From positions 124,001-188,000 of the forward strand of contig NZ_CANLWM010000007.1 in the NCBI RefSeq assembly GCF_947494875.1: a DNA stretch of 64,000 nucleotides. The letters are read 5' to 3'. Both the position numbers and the translations under genes were made by a program. Shown here one piece after another: positions 31,558-40,466 of the stretch. This stretch comes from an uncultured Williamsia sp. (GTDB lineage: Bacteria > Actinomycetota > Actinomycetes > Mycobacteriales > Mycobacteriaceae). A model generated the notes under the pieces. That model ran no database searches, had not been told where the DNA came from, and worked only from the letters and a program-made list of their open reading frames with translations. Each line of letters begins with the position of its first letter. The first letter of the stretch is position 1.

Positions 31558-34389
31558 TCAGCCGACCGCGGCGTCGAACCGCCCGCGGACGTCGGCGCGG
31601 CTCAGATCGCGTCCGCGCTCTGCGGCCGTCGCGAACACCACGGGGTCGATGCCGTCGCGCATCTCGCGTCCGTACCGGGCGAGCTCGACGACGTCCATGG
31701 CCTCGGGGGAGAACCCGGTCGCGTCGGTGAAGCGTTCGACCACACCCAACAGCTGCCCGGCGCCCTCGGCGTCACCCCGTCGGAACACCAGGTACGCGAG
31801 GGTGAACACCGCGACCATCCACGACGTCACGTCCTCGGCGCGGTCGCAGTGGTCGACCATCTCCACGAGCCGCCGCGCCGGCGCGGCGTCGAGGACGCCC
31901 TGCTCGATGTCGCTCTTGACGTGGAGCCAGAGGGTGGATGCCGCGCACCAGTCGTAGCCCACCTCCCGCGCGACGGCGAGCGCCTCGGTGAAGCGGGCAG
32001 CGGCGCAGGCGTGGTCGCCCGCGCGGAAGTCGGCCATCCCCAGCGACATCAACGCCTCGGCGACGGTCGCCGTCGCCCCGATGCGCTGGGAGATCGCGAG
32101 TGCGCGCGTCGCGAGCACGCGGCCGTCGTCCACCGCCCCTGCGCCGGCGAGGAAGAAGCCGACGGTCTCCGCGGCGTCCGCCCGCGCCTGCAGCAACCGC
32201 TCGTCGTCGATCACGTCGTCCTCGCCGGCGGATGTGGACTCGACCAGCAACTCCCGCAGACGTGTGAGCGCGGCGAACAGTGTCTCGAGCTCGGAGCCGA
32301 GGTAGCTCATCACCACCAGCCCCGCTACCGCACGGATGCGCACGACGACGTCGATGTCGGCACCCGCCTCGAGCGCCGGCACCAGCATCCTCATCCCCTC
32401 CGCGACGTGGCCGCTGCGGAACCAGAACCAGTGCACGTCGCCGGCGATCGCGAGATGGTCGAGGCTGTGGCGGGCAGGCGTGTCCCGGGTCGAGCGGGAC
32501 AGCGCCGCTCGGACATTCGGCATCTCGGCCGACAGCGACCGTGTCTGCCGGGCCGAGTCCGGGCCGCGCAGAACGTGATACGCGCGGGCGGCCAGTTCCC
32601 GGACCCATGCGACGTGTCGGTCCCCGATCTGCTCACCCCGGGTCGGGTCGAGGGCGTCGCGGGCGTACGCGCGGATGGGTTGCAGAAGTCGGTACCGCCG
32701 CGGATCTCCCCCGACCACGGTGACCAGCGACTTCGACACCAGTGCCGTGACACCGGCCACCACGTCCGCACGGCCGGTCACGGCGGTCGCCGCAGCGAGG
32801 TCGAAGCCACCGTCGAACACCGACAGGTCGGCGAACAGGGCACGCTCGTCGTCTGTCAGACCGGCGAACGACCCGTCGATCGCGGCGCGCACACTCTCAT
32901 GACGCGCCACGGTGCGCGATCCGCCCCGCAGGAGTTCGATGCGGTCGTCGAGCATCTCGCGGATCTGCCGGACCGACAGCGATCGGCTCTGCGCCGCAGC
33001 CAGTTCGACGGCCAGCGGCATCCGGTCCACCGCGTCGCACAGGGCGGCGACGTCGGCGGGGTCGGCGTCGGCGGCCCAGCGGCCGGCGCGGCGGGTGAAG
33101 AGATCCTCGGCCTCGGCGAGCGGTCCGAGTTCGTGCACGCACTCACCACCGACGCCGAGCGCCTCCCGGCTCGTCGCCAGGACGTCGACGCGGGGACATG
33201 CCATGAGGATGCTCTCGACCACCGCCGCGACCGCATCGACGAGATGTTCGCAGTTGTCCGCCACCAGCAGCGTGCGCCGCGTGCCGATCGCTGCGCAGAC
33301 GTCGTCGATGCCGCCGGACACGGTGAGCCCCATCGTGGCTCGCAGCACGTCGAGGATGCCCTCGGGAGCACGGACGTCGGCCAGCGGGACCCACCAGGGG
33401 CCGTCGGCGTCGCGGCGGGCCGCCGCGACGGCGAGCGCAAGACGCGTCTTGCCCATGCCTCCGGGCCCGACCACCGTCACGAGACGGTTGTCGTCGACGA
33501 GAGCGGCCACCTCCGCGACGTCGTCGTCGCGGCCGACCAGCGCGGTGAGCGGCGAGGGGATGTTCGCGATCGGTGCGGCCGACCCCCGCACGGCGATCCC
33601 TTGGGGCACGGACGATGTCACGTCGAGCGCGGGGTCTTGCGCGAGGACGGCCTCGTGCAGCCGGGCCAATGCGGGTCCCGGGTCGACACCGAGCTCGTCA
33701 GCCAGCACGCGCCGCGCGCGGTCGAGCGCGGCCAGCGCATCTCCCTGCCGACCCGCGCGGTACTGCGCGAGGGCCAGCACCTCCCAGCCCCGTTCCCGCA
33801 ACGGCCACCGGTCGACATGGACCCGGGCCTCGGTGACGACGGTCGACTGATCGCCGGTGGCCGAGAGCGCCATCAGACGGTCCTCCACCGCGTCGAGGCG
33901 GATGCCGTCGAGCCGATCTGCGTCGGCGGCGGCGAAGTCCCACGCGGTGACGTCGGCGTAGGCCGGTCCCGACCACAGCGAGAGCGCGGTGGCGATCGAC
34001 TCGACGGCGCCGGCCACGTCGCCCGCGTCGAGCTGCTTCCGGCCGGTGCGGGCGAGCTCGACGAAGTCGTCGGCGTCCAGGCGGTGGTGGTCGCGGGCGA
34101 GCGCGTAACCGATTCCCTTGCGGAGGAGGATGTCGACCTCGGAAGCCCGCCGTCCGGGCTCCATCGACTTGCGCAGCGTGGCGACGTACCCCTGCACGGT
34201 CACCCGTGCGGAGGGCGGCGGGTCCCCCCGCCAGAGGTCGTCGATCAGGACGTCGTCGGGGACGACGTCGCCGTGCGCGACGGCGAGACGGGCCAGCAGC
34301 GCACGCGGGACCGCGCCCCCGAGCGGCACCTCCCTGCCGTCGACGGCGGCACCGAGAGCCCCCAACACCCGGAGCGAGAGGAACGCCAT
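31558..34389 (-). CDS. AfsR/SARP-like regulator: wHTH, BTAD, NB-ARC ATPase and TPR
   Basis: A 943-aa regulator. Residues about 5-95 are an OmpR-type winged helix (VLGALGAAVDGREVPLGG, TVQGYVATLRKSME), about 100-245 the bacterial transcriptional activation domain, about 285-560 an NB-ARC/STAND ATPase with Walker A GPGGMGKT (about 306-313) and ADNCEHL as Walker B region, and the remainder TPR-like helices. This is the full AfsR architecture known from Streptomyces antibiotic regulation; no biosynthetic cluster is adjacent. TACAGT (34403-34398) lies 8 nt before the ATG. Its start codon overlaps, on the other strand, a possible ATG of the divergent small gene (CATG at 34387-34390). Confidence 0.88.
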   Translation of the reverse strand: MAFLSLRVLGALGAAVDGREVPLGGAVPRALLARLAVAHGDVVPDDVLIDDLWRGDPPPSARVTVQGYVATLRKSMEPGRRASEVDILLRKGIGYALARDHHRLDADDFVELARTGRKQLDAGDVAGAVESIATALSLWSGPAYADVTAWDFAAADADRLDGIRLDAVEDRLMALSATGDQSTVVTEARVHVDRWPLRERGWEVLALAQYRAGRQGDALAALDRARRVLADELGVDPGPALARLHEAVLAQDPALDVTSSVPQGIAVRGSAAPIANIPSPLTALVGRDDDVAEVAALVDDNRLVTVVGPGGMGKTRLALAVAAARRDADGPWWVPLADVRAPEGILDVLRATMGLTVSGGIDDVCAAIGTRRTLLVADNCEHLVDAVAAVVESILMACPRVDVLATSREALGVGGECVHELGPLAEAEDLFTRRAGRWAADADPADVAALCDAVDRMPLAVELAAAQSRSLSVRQIREMLDDRIELLRGGSRTVARHESVRAAIDGSFAGLTDDERALFADLSVFDGGFDLAAATAVTGRADVVAGVTALVSKSLVTVVGGDPRRYRLLQPIRAYARDALDPTRGEQIGDRHVAWVRELAARAYHVLRGPDSARQTRSLSAEMPNVRAALSRSTRDTPARHSLDHLAIAGDVHWFWFRSGHVAEGMRMLVPALEAGADIDVVVRIRAVAGLVVMSYLGSELETLFAALTRLRELLVESTSAGEDDVIDDERLLQARADAAETVGFFLAGAGAVDDGRVLATRALAISQRIGATATVAEALMSLGMADFRAGDHACAAARFTEALAVAREVGYDWCAASTLWLHVKSDIEQGVLDAAPARRLVEMVDHCDRAEDVTSWMVAVFTLAYLVFRRGDAEGAGQLLGVVERFTDATGFSPEAMDVVELARYGREMRDGIDPVVFATAAERGRDLSRADVRGRFDAAVG

Positions 34390-34438
34390 GATCGAGGACT
34401 GTAAATCGGACGAGCCGGACGCGACGGATGTACAGGGC

Positions 34439-34741
34439 ATGTCGTCGCTCCGTGCCGCGTGCCGAGAGCCGTTCCCGCGTCGGACCGGATGGGCCGACGA
34501 GGTCCGTGCGGCGGTGATGTCGATCATCGGCGCCGACGGGACGGGTTGTCGCACATCACCGCACGCCGGGCGGATCGCCGTCGCCGGGGACCGTGTCCTC
34601 GCCGCGGTCGACGCCGCGGACGCCGACGCTGTCCTCGCTGCGGTGGATCGCCTGGAAGCCCTCGTCGGAGTACCCGCACGCGTGGCGGACACAGTGGTTC
34701 GGACGACACCACCGGGTCCACCGGGGACACTGATGCGATGA
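34439..34741 (+). CDS. Small hypothetical protein ahead of the SIMPL lipoprotein
   Basis: A 100-aa frame (about 117 aa if the ATG at 34388 is used) whose stop overlaps the next start as ATGA, which suggests translational coupling. The middle (about 40-80: GRIAVAGDRVLAAVDAADADAVLAAVDRLEAL) is helical and GC3-rich like real genes; the ends are Arg/Pro-rich. No family recognised. It is divergent from the AfsR-like gene. Start not determinable; real gene status moderately likely. Confidence 0.45.
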   Translation: MSSLRAACREPFPRRTGWADEVRAAVMSIIGADGTGCRTSPHAGRIAVAGDRVLAAVDAADADAVLAAVDRLEALVGVPARVADTVVRTTPPGPPGTLMR

Positions 34742-35463
34742 CGCGATCGCGATGGGTACCGGTGGCGACCGTTGCCGTGGGGGCGATCCTCACCGGCGCG
34801 CTCACCGCCTGCGGGTCCGACAGCCCGGCACCGGCGTCCGATCCGCCCGCGGTGACGGTGACAGGGACCGGCGAGGTCCGGGGCACCCCCGACACGCTCA
34901 CCGCGACGGTCGGGGTGTCCACGCAGGCCGGTGACGTCTCGACCGCGATCGCGCAGGCGGGCGGCCGGGTGCAGGCGGTGACCGATGCGGTCGAGCGCGC
35001 CGGCGTCACGCGCTCGGACGTGCAGACCGAACAGGTGTCCCTGCAACCCCAGTACGCGGGTTCGTTGCCGGGGGCCGGACCGTCGATCACCGGTTACGAG
35101 GCGACGAACACGGTGCGGGTGACCGTCCGCGACCTGTCGAAGGCGTCGTCCGTTCTCGGTGCGGCCGTCGACGCCGGCGGGGACGACGCGCGGTTGTCGG
35201 GTGTCGCGTTCCGCATCGACGACGACTCCCGCCTGCTCGCCGACGCGCGGTCACGGGCGTTCGGCGACGCGAAGACGCGCGCCGAGCAGTACGCGAAGCT
35301 CTCCGGCACGTCGCTGTCGCGGGTCCTCTCGGTCCAGGAGAACGTGACCGGCCAGGACCAGCCGCTCACCTCCGACCGCAGCGCACAGGCCGCGACCGTG
35401 CCGATCGAACCGGGGCAGCAGACACTCTCGGTGTCGGTCACCGTCAAGTGGGGGCTGCGGTAG
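34738..35463 (+). CDS. SIMPL-domain (DUF541) lipoprotein
   Basis: A 241-aa lipoprotein (lipobox LTACG, Cys about 22-23). The rest is the SIMPL/DUF541 domain: VTVTGTGEVRGTPDTLTATVGV near the start, and ARSRAFGDAKTRAEQYAKLSGTSLSRVLSV about 175-205. Family members include periplasmic/outer-surface proteins such as BP26 and YggE, which form oligomers and are linked to stress. Start overlaps the upstream small ORF (ATGA), and its end overlaps the following protease gene by 16 bases, so the three form an operon. Confidence 0.85.
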   Translation: MTRSRWVPVATVAVGAILTGALTACGSDSPAPASDPPAVTVTGTGEVRGTPDTLTATVGVSTQAGDVSTAIAQAGGRVQAVTDAVERAGVTRSDVQTEQVSLQPQYAGSLPGAGPSITGYEATNTVRVTVRDLSKASSVLGAAVDAGGDDARLSGVAFRIDDDSRLLADARSRAFGDAKTRAEQYAKLSGTSLSRVLSVQENVTGQDQPLTSDRSAQAATVPIEPGQQTLSVSVTVKWGLR

Positions 35464-36215
35464 CCGCGGAGGTCCGCCGCGCGCTGGGTCGCCGGCGGGT
35501 GGTTCTCGTCGTGCTGCTGGCCGCCCTGATGCTGTGCGTGGGTGGCGCGGTCACGTCGAACGCAGAGGACGTGCAGGCGAACCGGCGCATCGGGCCGGTG
35601 TTCTTCGACGGCGACGCGCGCCACACCTGCACCGCAGGCGTCGTCCACTCGACCCATGGCGATCTCATGGTGACCGCGGCGCACTGTCTCACCGGCGAGC
35701 ACGGTCTGATCACGGTCTCCCCGGGCTACGACCGCGGTCGCAGTCCGTTCGGCGTCTGGCAGGTCGCCGCGGTGTACCTCGACCCCGCGGTCGCGGCCGA
35801 GCCCGACGTCCTCGACTTCGCCGTGCTGCGCCTGCAGCCGCGGAAGGGACGGTCCCTGGAGTCGGTCACGGGCCGCGGGTGGTCGCTCGCTCCCTATCGG
35901 GCGGGTCTGCGGATCCGCGTCGTCGGATACGGTGCGGGTGAGGGGGATTCACCCGTCGGGTGTCGGGCGCGAACGGCGACCGTCGAGGGGATCCCGACCA
36001 TCCGGTGCCGCGGCCTCGTCGACGGGACCAGCGGCTCGCCGTGGCTGTCGGGGCGGTCGGTGGTCGGCATCGTGGGCGGATTCCGTCAGGGCGGCTGCGT
36101 CAGCTTCATCTCCCACTCACCGCCCCTGCTCCCCCGGCTCGCGGCCCTCCTCGCGCGCGCCGACCAGGGCGGCCCCGGCGACACACCGCCCGACACCTCA
36201 CCCGACGACTGCTGA
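35448..36215 (+). CDS. Secreted trypsin-like (S1 family) serine protease
   Basis: A 255-aa protein with a basic N-terminus and a hydrophobic signal/anchor (about 18-36). The triad is visible: His in VTAAHCL (about 84), Asp in DVLDFAVLRL (about 126) and Ser in GTSGSPW (about 194). Four Cys besides could form disulfides. Domain length of about 200 aa is short, as for secreted actinobacterial S1 proteases. GTG 35448 overlaps the SIMPL gene; in-frame alternatives lie just downstream. Exported or membrane-tethered peptidase; substrate unknown. Confidence 0.85.
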   Translation: MGAAVAAEVRRALGRRRVVLVVLLAALMLCVGGAVTSNAEDVQANRRIGPVFFDGDARHTCTAGVVHSTHGDLMVTAAHCLTGEHGLITVSPGYDRGRSPFGVWQVAAVYLDPAVAAEPDVLDFAVLRLQPRKGRSLESVTGRGWSLAPYRAGLRIRVVGYGAGEGDSPVGCRARTATVEGIPTIRCRGLVDGTSGSPWLSGRSVVGIVGGFRQGGCVSFISHSPPLLPRLAALLARADQGGPGDTPPDTSPDDC

Positions 36216-36227
36216 CGCGGGCCCTGG

Positions 36228-36794
36228 TCAGTAGATGTAGACCACGGCGTCGTCGCCGCCCGTGCAGGTCACGATGTCGGACCGCGCGGCGCACATCATC
36301 CTGATCCGTTGACCGGTCTCGGGACTGGTGGCGACCACCGGACGCGGCAACTGACCAGGCCGTCCGGAGTCGGCGTAGGCCTTGCGCACGCGTTCGGCGA
36401 AACCACACGTGGTCACCGAGGACCCGACCGACGACGCCCGATACAGCTGGTAGGGCGGATAGATCACGGGGCATGGCGTCGACCCGTTCGGGGCCCCCGC
36501 GACGGTCGCACGCGGGGCCGACGTCGGTGTCGAGGTGGTCGAGGCGCTCGACGACGGAGCCGACGAGGGGGCAGGACTCGCGGTGTCCTCGGTCTGGGTG
36601 GAGGTCACCGTGACCGTCGACGGGGTCACGGGGGTGACGTCGAAGTCGCCGCCGGATCCACCGCGGCCCAGCACGCTGTAGCCGACGATCGCGGCGCCGG
36701 CGAGCAGGAACACCACGATCCCCACGATGAGGACGATGACGGCGGGTCGCGTCGGTCCGGGGTGTCGAGCGGGGCGCGGCGGCTCCTCGGTCAT
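36228..36794 (-). CDS. Membrane-anchored protein with Ser/Thr-rich stalk
   Basis: A 188-aa protein: Pro/Arg-rich cytoplasmic tail (1-16), one transmembrane segment (about 17-43), a Thr/Ser/Pro-rich linker (about 55-100), and a small outer domain with four Cys (CPVIYPPYQLYRASSVGSSVTTCGF; MMCAARSDIVTCTGG). The plan matches many mycobacterial envelope proteins of unknown function. TAAGAT lies exactly 6 nt before the ATG, so it is probably leaderless. Convergent with the protease gene, 12 bases between stops. Confidence 0.75.
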   Translation of the reverse strand: MTEEPPRPARHPGPTRPAVIVLIVGIVVFLLAGAAIVGYSVLGRGGSGGDFDVTPVTPSTVTVTSTQTEDTASPAPSSAPSSSASTTSTPTSAPRATVAGAPNGSTPCPVIYPPYQLYRASSVGSSVTTCGFAERVRKAYADSGRPGQLPRPVVATSPETGQRIRMMCAARSDIVTCTGGDDAVVYIY

Positions 36795-36800
36795 GCCGCG

Positions 36801-36806
36801 ATCTTA
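36801..36806 (-). promoter_or_regulatory. -10 box of the membrane-anchored protein gene
   Basis: TAAGAT (TANNNT) 6 nt upstream of the ATG at 36794, on the minus strand. Confidence 0.45.
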
Positions 36807-36849
36807 CGGACCCGGGGCTGCGCTGACGGCGTCACGACGACGTCCGGGA

Positions 36850-37554
36850 TCAGTCCGTCCGCCAGGAGTTCATGCCGAGGATGATCATCACCAACTTGCG
36901 CTCCGTGCGGGCGATGAGCTCGGCGTCGTCCTCGGGACCGCGCGAGTCCAGCAGGTCGGCCACGGCCTGCAGCATGACGGTCACGATCAGTTCGGCCGCA
37001 AGCTCGAGGTGGTCGGCCTTCCACCGCGCCATCTCCGGGATGCGGGAGAGGTCGATCGCGAGTTCCTTGACGAACAGCCGCAACTCGGTGTCGATCGCGC
37101 GCCGGATCTCGCTGACACCACCGTGCTGCTCGCGGACGAGGAAACGGAACTGCGCCTCGTTGGTGCGCACCTGACGGACGAGGATCGCCAAAGAGTTGGC
37201 GGCCGTCGGCACGGCGGCACGGGCGGCGAGGTCACGCCGCCCGTCTCGCAGCATCCGACGCAGGACCCGCATCGCGTCCTCGACGAGCGTGACGCCGAGG
37301 TCGTCCATCGACGCGAAATGGCGGTAGAAGGCGGTGGGGACGATGCCGGCGGCCTTGGCCACCTCACGCAGGCTGAGGCTGGCGAAGCTGCGCTCGGCCA
37401 CGAGCTCGAGCGTCTCGTCGAGCAGGGCCTGGCGGGTCCGACTCTTGCGGGCCGAGCGCGACTCCGAGGCGTCGACCGCCGGTCGCGCGGAGTCGACGGG
37501 TCCCCGCGCGCGTCCCCGTGGACGCGCGGAGGCGTGATCCCCGGTCCGCGACAC
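36850..37554 (-). CDS. TetR-family regulator, probable repressor of the desaturase operon
   Basis: A 234-aa TetR regulator. Residues about 40-85 are the HTH (RQALLDETLELVAERSFASLSLREVAKAAGIVPTAFYRHFASMDDL), preceded by an Arg/Pro-rich tail; the rest is the all-helical ligand domain. TAGACT lies 7 nt before GTG 37554, so I take that as a leaderless start instead of 37572. It is divergent from the reductase/desaturase pair and the intergenic region holds a 22-bp palindrome of the acyl-CoA-responsive FadR/DesT-like TetR type. I infer it adjusts membrane unsaturation by sensing acyl-CoA. Confidence 0.85.
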   Translation of the reverse strand: MSRTGDHASARPRGRARGPVDSARPAVDASESRSARKSRTRQALLDETLELVAERSFASLSLREVAKAAGIVPTAFYRHFASMDDLGVTLVEDAMRVLRRMLRDGRRDLAARAAVPTAANSLAILVRQVRTNEAQFRFLVREQHGGVSEIRRAIDTELRLFVKELAIDLSRIPEMARWKADHLELAAELIVTVMLQAVADLLDSRGPEDDAELIARTERKLVMIILGMNSWRTD

Positions 37555-37640
37555 GCAGCCGAGTCTAGGCACCTGACCTGTTGTGACAGCGGTTACACGG
37601 TTCCGCTATTGACCGGCTGCCGCGACGAGGTGGCACACTG

Positions 37641-37662
37641 TGAGTGCACACCTGTTCACTCA
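37641..37662. promoter_or_regulatory. 22-bp palindromic TetR operator upstream of the desaturase operon
   Basis: TGAGTGCACA and TGTTCACTCA flank a 2-bp centre; nine of ten arm positions are complementary. The form TGAGTGNACA-N2-TGTNCACTCA resembles operators of TetR regulators of fatty acid desaturases. It lies about 50 bp before the reductase ATG. Confidence 0.7.
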
Positions 37663-37712
37663 AACGTCGCGGGAGTCCTCCACCGACTTCCCGATCACCC
37701 CAGGAGGCGACG

Positions 37713-38804
37713 ATGTTCGACCGCTTGCCCAAGATGGTCGGCTCGGTCATCGAGGCCGCGCTCGCGCCGCACCCCGTCGACCGGTACCTCGAACTGGTCG
37801 ACCCCATGGTGACGTGGGAGGAGATGCGGGCACGCGTGGTCGCGGTGTCGCGTCCCACCGACCGCGCCGTCCGCCTGACCCTGGCCCCCACCCGTCAGTG
37901 GACCGGTCACGACGCAGGCCAGTACGTGCAGCTCAGCGTCGTCATCGACGGCGTCCGACAGACGCGGTGCTTCTCACCCGCGAACGCCGCGAGCGGCCGC
38001 GACGGGACCATCGAGCTGACGGTCACCGCGCACGACGACGGTCACGTGTCGCGACATCTCTACGACACCGCGAAGGTCGGTGACGTCCTGGGCCTGACCC
38101 CGGCCACCGGCGACTTCGTCCTGCCCACGCGACGCCCGCACGCGGCCGTGTTCGTGAGCGGTGGCAGTGGTGTTACACCTGTTCTCTCGATGACCCGGAC
38201 ACTCGTCGCCGAGGGGTACCGCGAGCCGGTGCTGTTCGTCCACTACGCCGCCGGTCCCGAGGACGTCGCCTACGCCGACGAACTCCGGGAGATGGACGCA
38301 CTCGACAACGTCGACGTGCGGATCGTCCACACCCGCGGGGACGGGAACGCCGGACGCACCGGTCATTTCACGCCGGAACACCTCACGACCTCGTCGGCGT
38401 TCGTCGAGGACGCTCCGGTGTTCGTGTGTGGACCCGCCGCCCTGATGGACGACGTGCGCGACTTCTACGAGTCGCGCGGCGCCGGCGACCTCGTGCACAG
38501 CGAGGCGTTCACCGCGCCCGCATCGTTCGTCCCCGACCCCGACGAGCCGGTGACCGGCGAGATCCGTTTCGCCCGTTCGGGGAAGCAGGCCGACAACGAC
38601 GGCCGCACGCTGCTGGAGCAGGCCGAGTCGGCCGGGCTCTCGCCGGAGTTCGGGTGCCGCATGGGCATCTGCTTCTCCTGCACCGCACCGAAGAAATCGG
38701 GCTGCACGCGCAACGTGCTGTCCGGCGAGCTGGACACCGACAGCGACAAGCACATCCAGCTCTGCATCTCGGCGCCTGTCGGCGACGTCGAGCTCGACAT
38801 CTGA
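37713..38804 (+). CDS. Ferredoxin reductase-type electron donor for acyl-CoA desaturase
   Basis: A 363-aa flavoprotein. The FAD domain (about 35-135) is followed by an NAD(P)H-binding domain (AVFVSGGSGVTPVLSM near 145) and a C-terminal plant-type 2Fe-2S domain (about 280-363) with C-x4-C-x2-C in GCRMGICFSC and the fourth Cys in QLCIS. It is the counterpart of M. tuberculosis Rv3230c, which passes electrons to the DesA3 desaturase. AGGAGG 5 nt before ATG 37713. The desaturase follows after 58 bases, so they form an operon under the palindromic operator. Confidence 0.92.
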   Translation: MFDRLPKMVGSVIEAALAPHPVDRYLELVDPMVTWEEMRARVVAVSRPTDRAVRLTLAPTRQWTGHDAGQYVQLSVVIDGVRQTRCFSPANAASGRDGTIELTVTAHDDGHVSRHLYDTAKVGDVLGLTPATGDFVLPTRRPHAAVFVSGGSGVTPVLSMTRTLVAEGYREPVLFVHYAAGPEDVAYADELREMDALDNVDVRIVHTRGDGNAGRTGHFTPEHLTTSSAFVEDAPVFVCGPAALMDDVRDFYESRGAGDLVHSEAFTAPASFVPDPDEPVTGEIRFARSGKQADNDGRTLLEQAESAGLSPEFGCRMGICFSCTAPKKSGCTRNVLSGELDTDSDKHIQLCISAPVGDVELDI

Positions 38805-38862
38805 CCCGCACGTCCCACCCAGACATCCCAGCTCCATCGATGCGACATCCCAGGAGGACCCG

Positions 38863-40059
38863 ATGACCATCATGACGCTCCCGACCACGGTCGAGACCGA
38901 CGAGACCACCACCTCGTCGGCGCAGGACACCACGGCCGAGAACCAGATCACGCTGTCCTACGAGCAGGTCGAGAACCTCGGTCGTGACCTCGACGCCCTG
39001 CGCGCCCGCGTCGTCGGCGACCTCGGACAGTCCGACCGCGACTACATCTACAAGATCATCAAGGCGCAGCGGACCCTCGAGGTCGCCGGACGCGGGATGT
39101 TCTTCTTCGGCTGGTTCCCGCCGGCCTGGATCGCGGGCGTGGCCGCGCTGTCGGTGTCGAAGATCCTCGACAACATGGAGATCGGCCACAACGTCATGCA
39201 CGGCCAGTACGACTGGATGCGGGAGCCCTCGCTGAACTCGCGCGAGTTCGAGTGGGACACCGTGTGCCCGTCCGACCAGTGGCGCCACAGCCACAACTAC
39301 ATGCACCACACCTTCACCAACATCGTCGGTGAGGACCGCGACATCGGCTACGGCATCCTCCGCATGGACCGTGATCAGCAGTGGAACCCCTACTACCTCG
39401 GCAACCTCGTCTACGCCTCCGCGCTGATGGTGCTCTTCGAGTGGGGCGTCATGCTGCACGACCTCGAGGTCGAGAACATCGTCGCGGGCAAGCGCAAGTG
39501 GTACGACGTCAAGGGCCTCGTGAAGGGCATGTGGCGCAAGGCCGGCAAGCAGGTCCTCAAGGACTACGTCGTCTTCCCCGCGCTCACCGGTCCGCTGTTC
39601 CCGTTGACCCTGGCGGGCAACGTCAGCGCCAACCTGGTCCGCAACCTGTGGACGTTCTCGATCATCTTCTGCGGTCACTTCCCCTCGGGCGTCCAGACGT
39701 TCACCCCGGAGGAGTGCCAGAACGAGACCAAGGGTCAGTGGTACCTGCGGCAGATGTTGGGCTCGGCCAACATCGAGGGCAGCCCGCTCTTCCACATCAT
39801 GAGCGGCAACCTCTCGCACCAGATCGAGCACCACCTGTTCCCCGACATCCCGGCGAACCGCTACCCGGAGATCGCCCCCGAGGTCCGCGCGATCTGTGAG
39901 AAGTACGGATTGCCCTACAACACGGGCGGTTTCACGCACCAGATCGCGTCGACGTGGAAGAAGATCGCGAAGCTGTCGCTGCCCAACTCGTGGACGTCCG
40001 ACGACGACGAGTTCAGTGTTAAGGTCGAGCGCCAGAAGGACGCGGCGAAGGCGTCGTGA
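38863..40059 (+). CDS. desA3: Acyl-CoA delta-9 fatty acid desaturase (DesA3-like)
   Basis: A 398-aa membrane di-iron desaturase. The three His boxes are HNVMH (near residue 108), HSHNYMHH (near 142) and HQIEHH (near 320), giving the eight His that bind the diiron centre. Two hydrophobic hairpins are visible (about 79-98 and 195-215, 235-262). It would introduce the delta-9 double bond of oleate using the reductase encoded just upstream. GGAGGA precedes the ATG. A small gene overlaps its stop codon. Strain-specific gene name follows the mycobacterial pair desA3/Rv3230c by similarity. Confidence 0.93.
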   Translation: MTIMTLPTTVETDETTTSSAQDTTAENQITLSYEQVENLGRDLDALRARVVGDLGQSDRDYIYKIIKAQRTLEVAGRGMFFFGWFPPAWIAGVAALSVSKILDNMEIGHNVMHGQYDWMREPSLNSREFEWDTVCPSDQWRHSHNYMHHTFTNIVGEDRDIGYGILRMDRDQQWNPYYLGNLVYASALMVLFEWGVMLHDLEVENIVAGKRKWYDVKGLVKGMWRKAGKQVLKDYVVFPALTGPLFPLTLAGNVSANLVRNLWTFSIIFCGHFPSGVQTFTPEECQNETKGQWYLRQMLGSANIEGSPLFHIMSGNLSHQIEHHLFPDIPANRYPEIAPEVRAICEKYGLPYNTGGFTHQIASTWKKIAKLSLPNSWTSDDDEFSVKVERQKDAAKAS

Positions 40060-40085
40060 TGCCGGCGCGGACCCCGGGAGGTCAG

Positions 40086-40379
40086 ATGGTCGGGCGGTTC
40101 GAGCGCAACAAGGACCTGCTGCAGGAAGCAGTCGAGTCCACCGCCACCCACGTCGGGCGGATCGCCACGATCATCACCGGTGCGGTCGCCGACATCACCC
40201 GGGAGATCGGGGATCTGGTGACCGACGGGTTCGAGATGCGGGACGCCATGAAGCGTGCCGAACTCGACTCCGACGACGCACCCGGGCTCCCGAAGGCCCG
40301 CTCCGGGCGGGACTCCCTTCTCGACGACCTCGACATCAGTGCGCGGCGCGACGACGACGTCGACGACCACCGCGTCTGA
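40086..40379 (+). CDS. Small helical protein of the desaturase operon
   Basis: A 97-aa protein (107 aa from GTG 40056, which overlaps the desaturase stop). It is predominantly helical (LLQEAVESTATHVGRIATIITGAVADITREIGDLVTDGFEMRDAMKRA) and ends in an acidic tail. I favour ATG 40086 because GGGAGG lies 4 nt upstream. No characterised family known to me. Co-transcription suggests a link to desaturase function or membrane lipid state, by inference. A terminator follows. Confidence 0.65.
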   Translation: MVGRFERNKDLLQEAVESTATHVGRIATIITGAVADITREIGDLVTDGFEMRDAMKRAELDSDDAPGLPKARSGRDSLLDDLDISARRDDDVDDHRV

Positions 40380-40390
40380 CCGGAACAGAC

Positions 40391-40425
40391 CGACGGCGGC
40401 CCACACGATGTGTGGGCCGCCGTCG
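40391..40425. terminator. 16-bp terminator hairpin after the desaturase operon
   Basis: Bases 40391-40406 pair perfectly with 40410-40425 around a 3-nt loop, GC-rich, 12 bases past the stop of the last operon gene. Confidence 0.75.
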
Positions 40426-40454
40426 TCGTCTCGCCGGGTGTCGGATCCGCCGAC

Positions 40455-40460
40455 TATCCT
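40455..40460 (+). promoter_or_regulatory. -10 box for leaderless MFS gene
   Basis: TATCCT, 6 nt, then the ATG at 40467. Same hexamer and spacing as at 13110. Confidence 0.5.
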
Positions 40461-40466
40461 CCCTGC

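Noticed and set aside
31288-34404. 1038-codon plus-strand open frame
   Set aside because: It is the GC-rich antisense of the AfsR-like gene, with His/Arg/Gly-rich nonsense composition and no domain.
40410-40466. N-terminal extension of the MFS protein
   Set aside because: It would begin within the upstream terminator; the leaderless start at 40467 and family length fit better.
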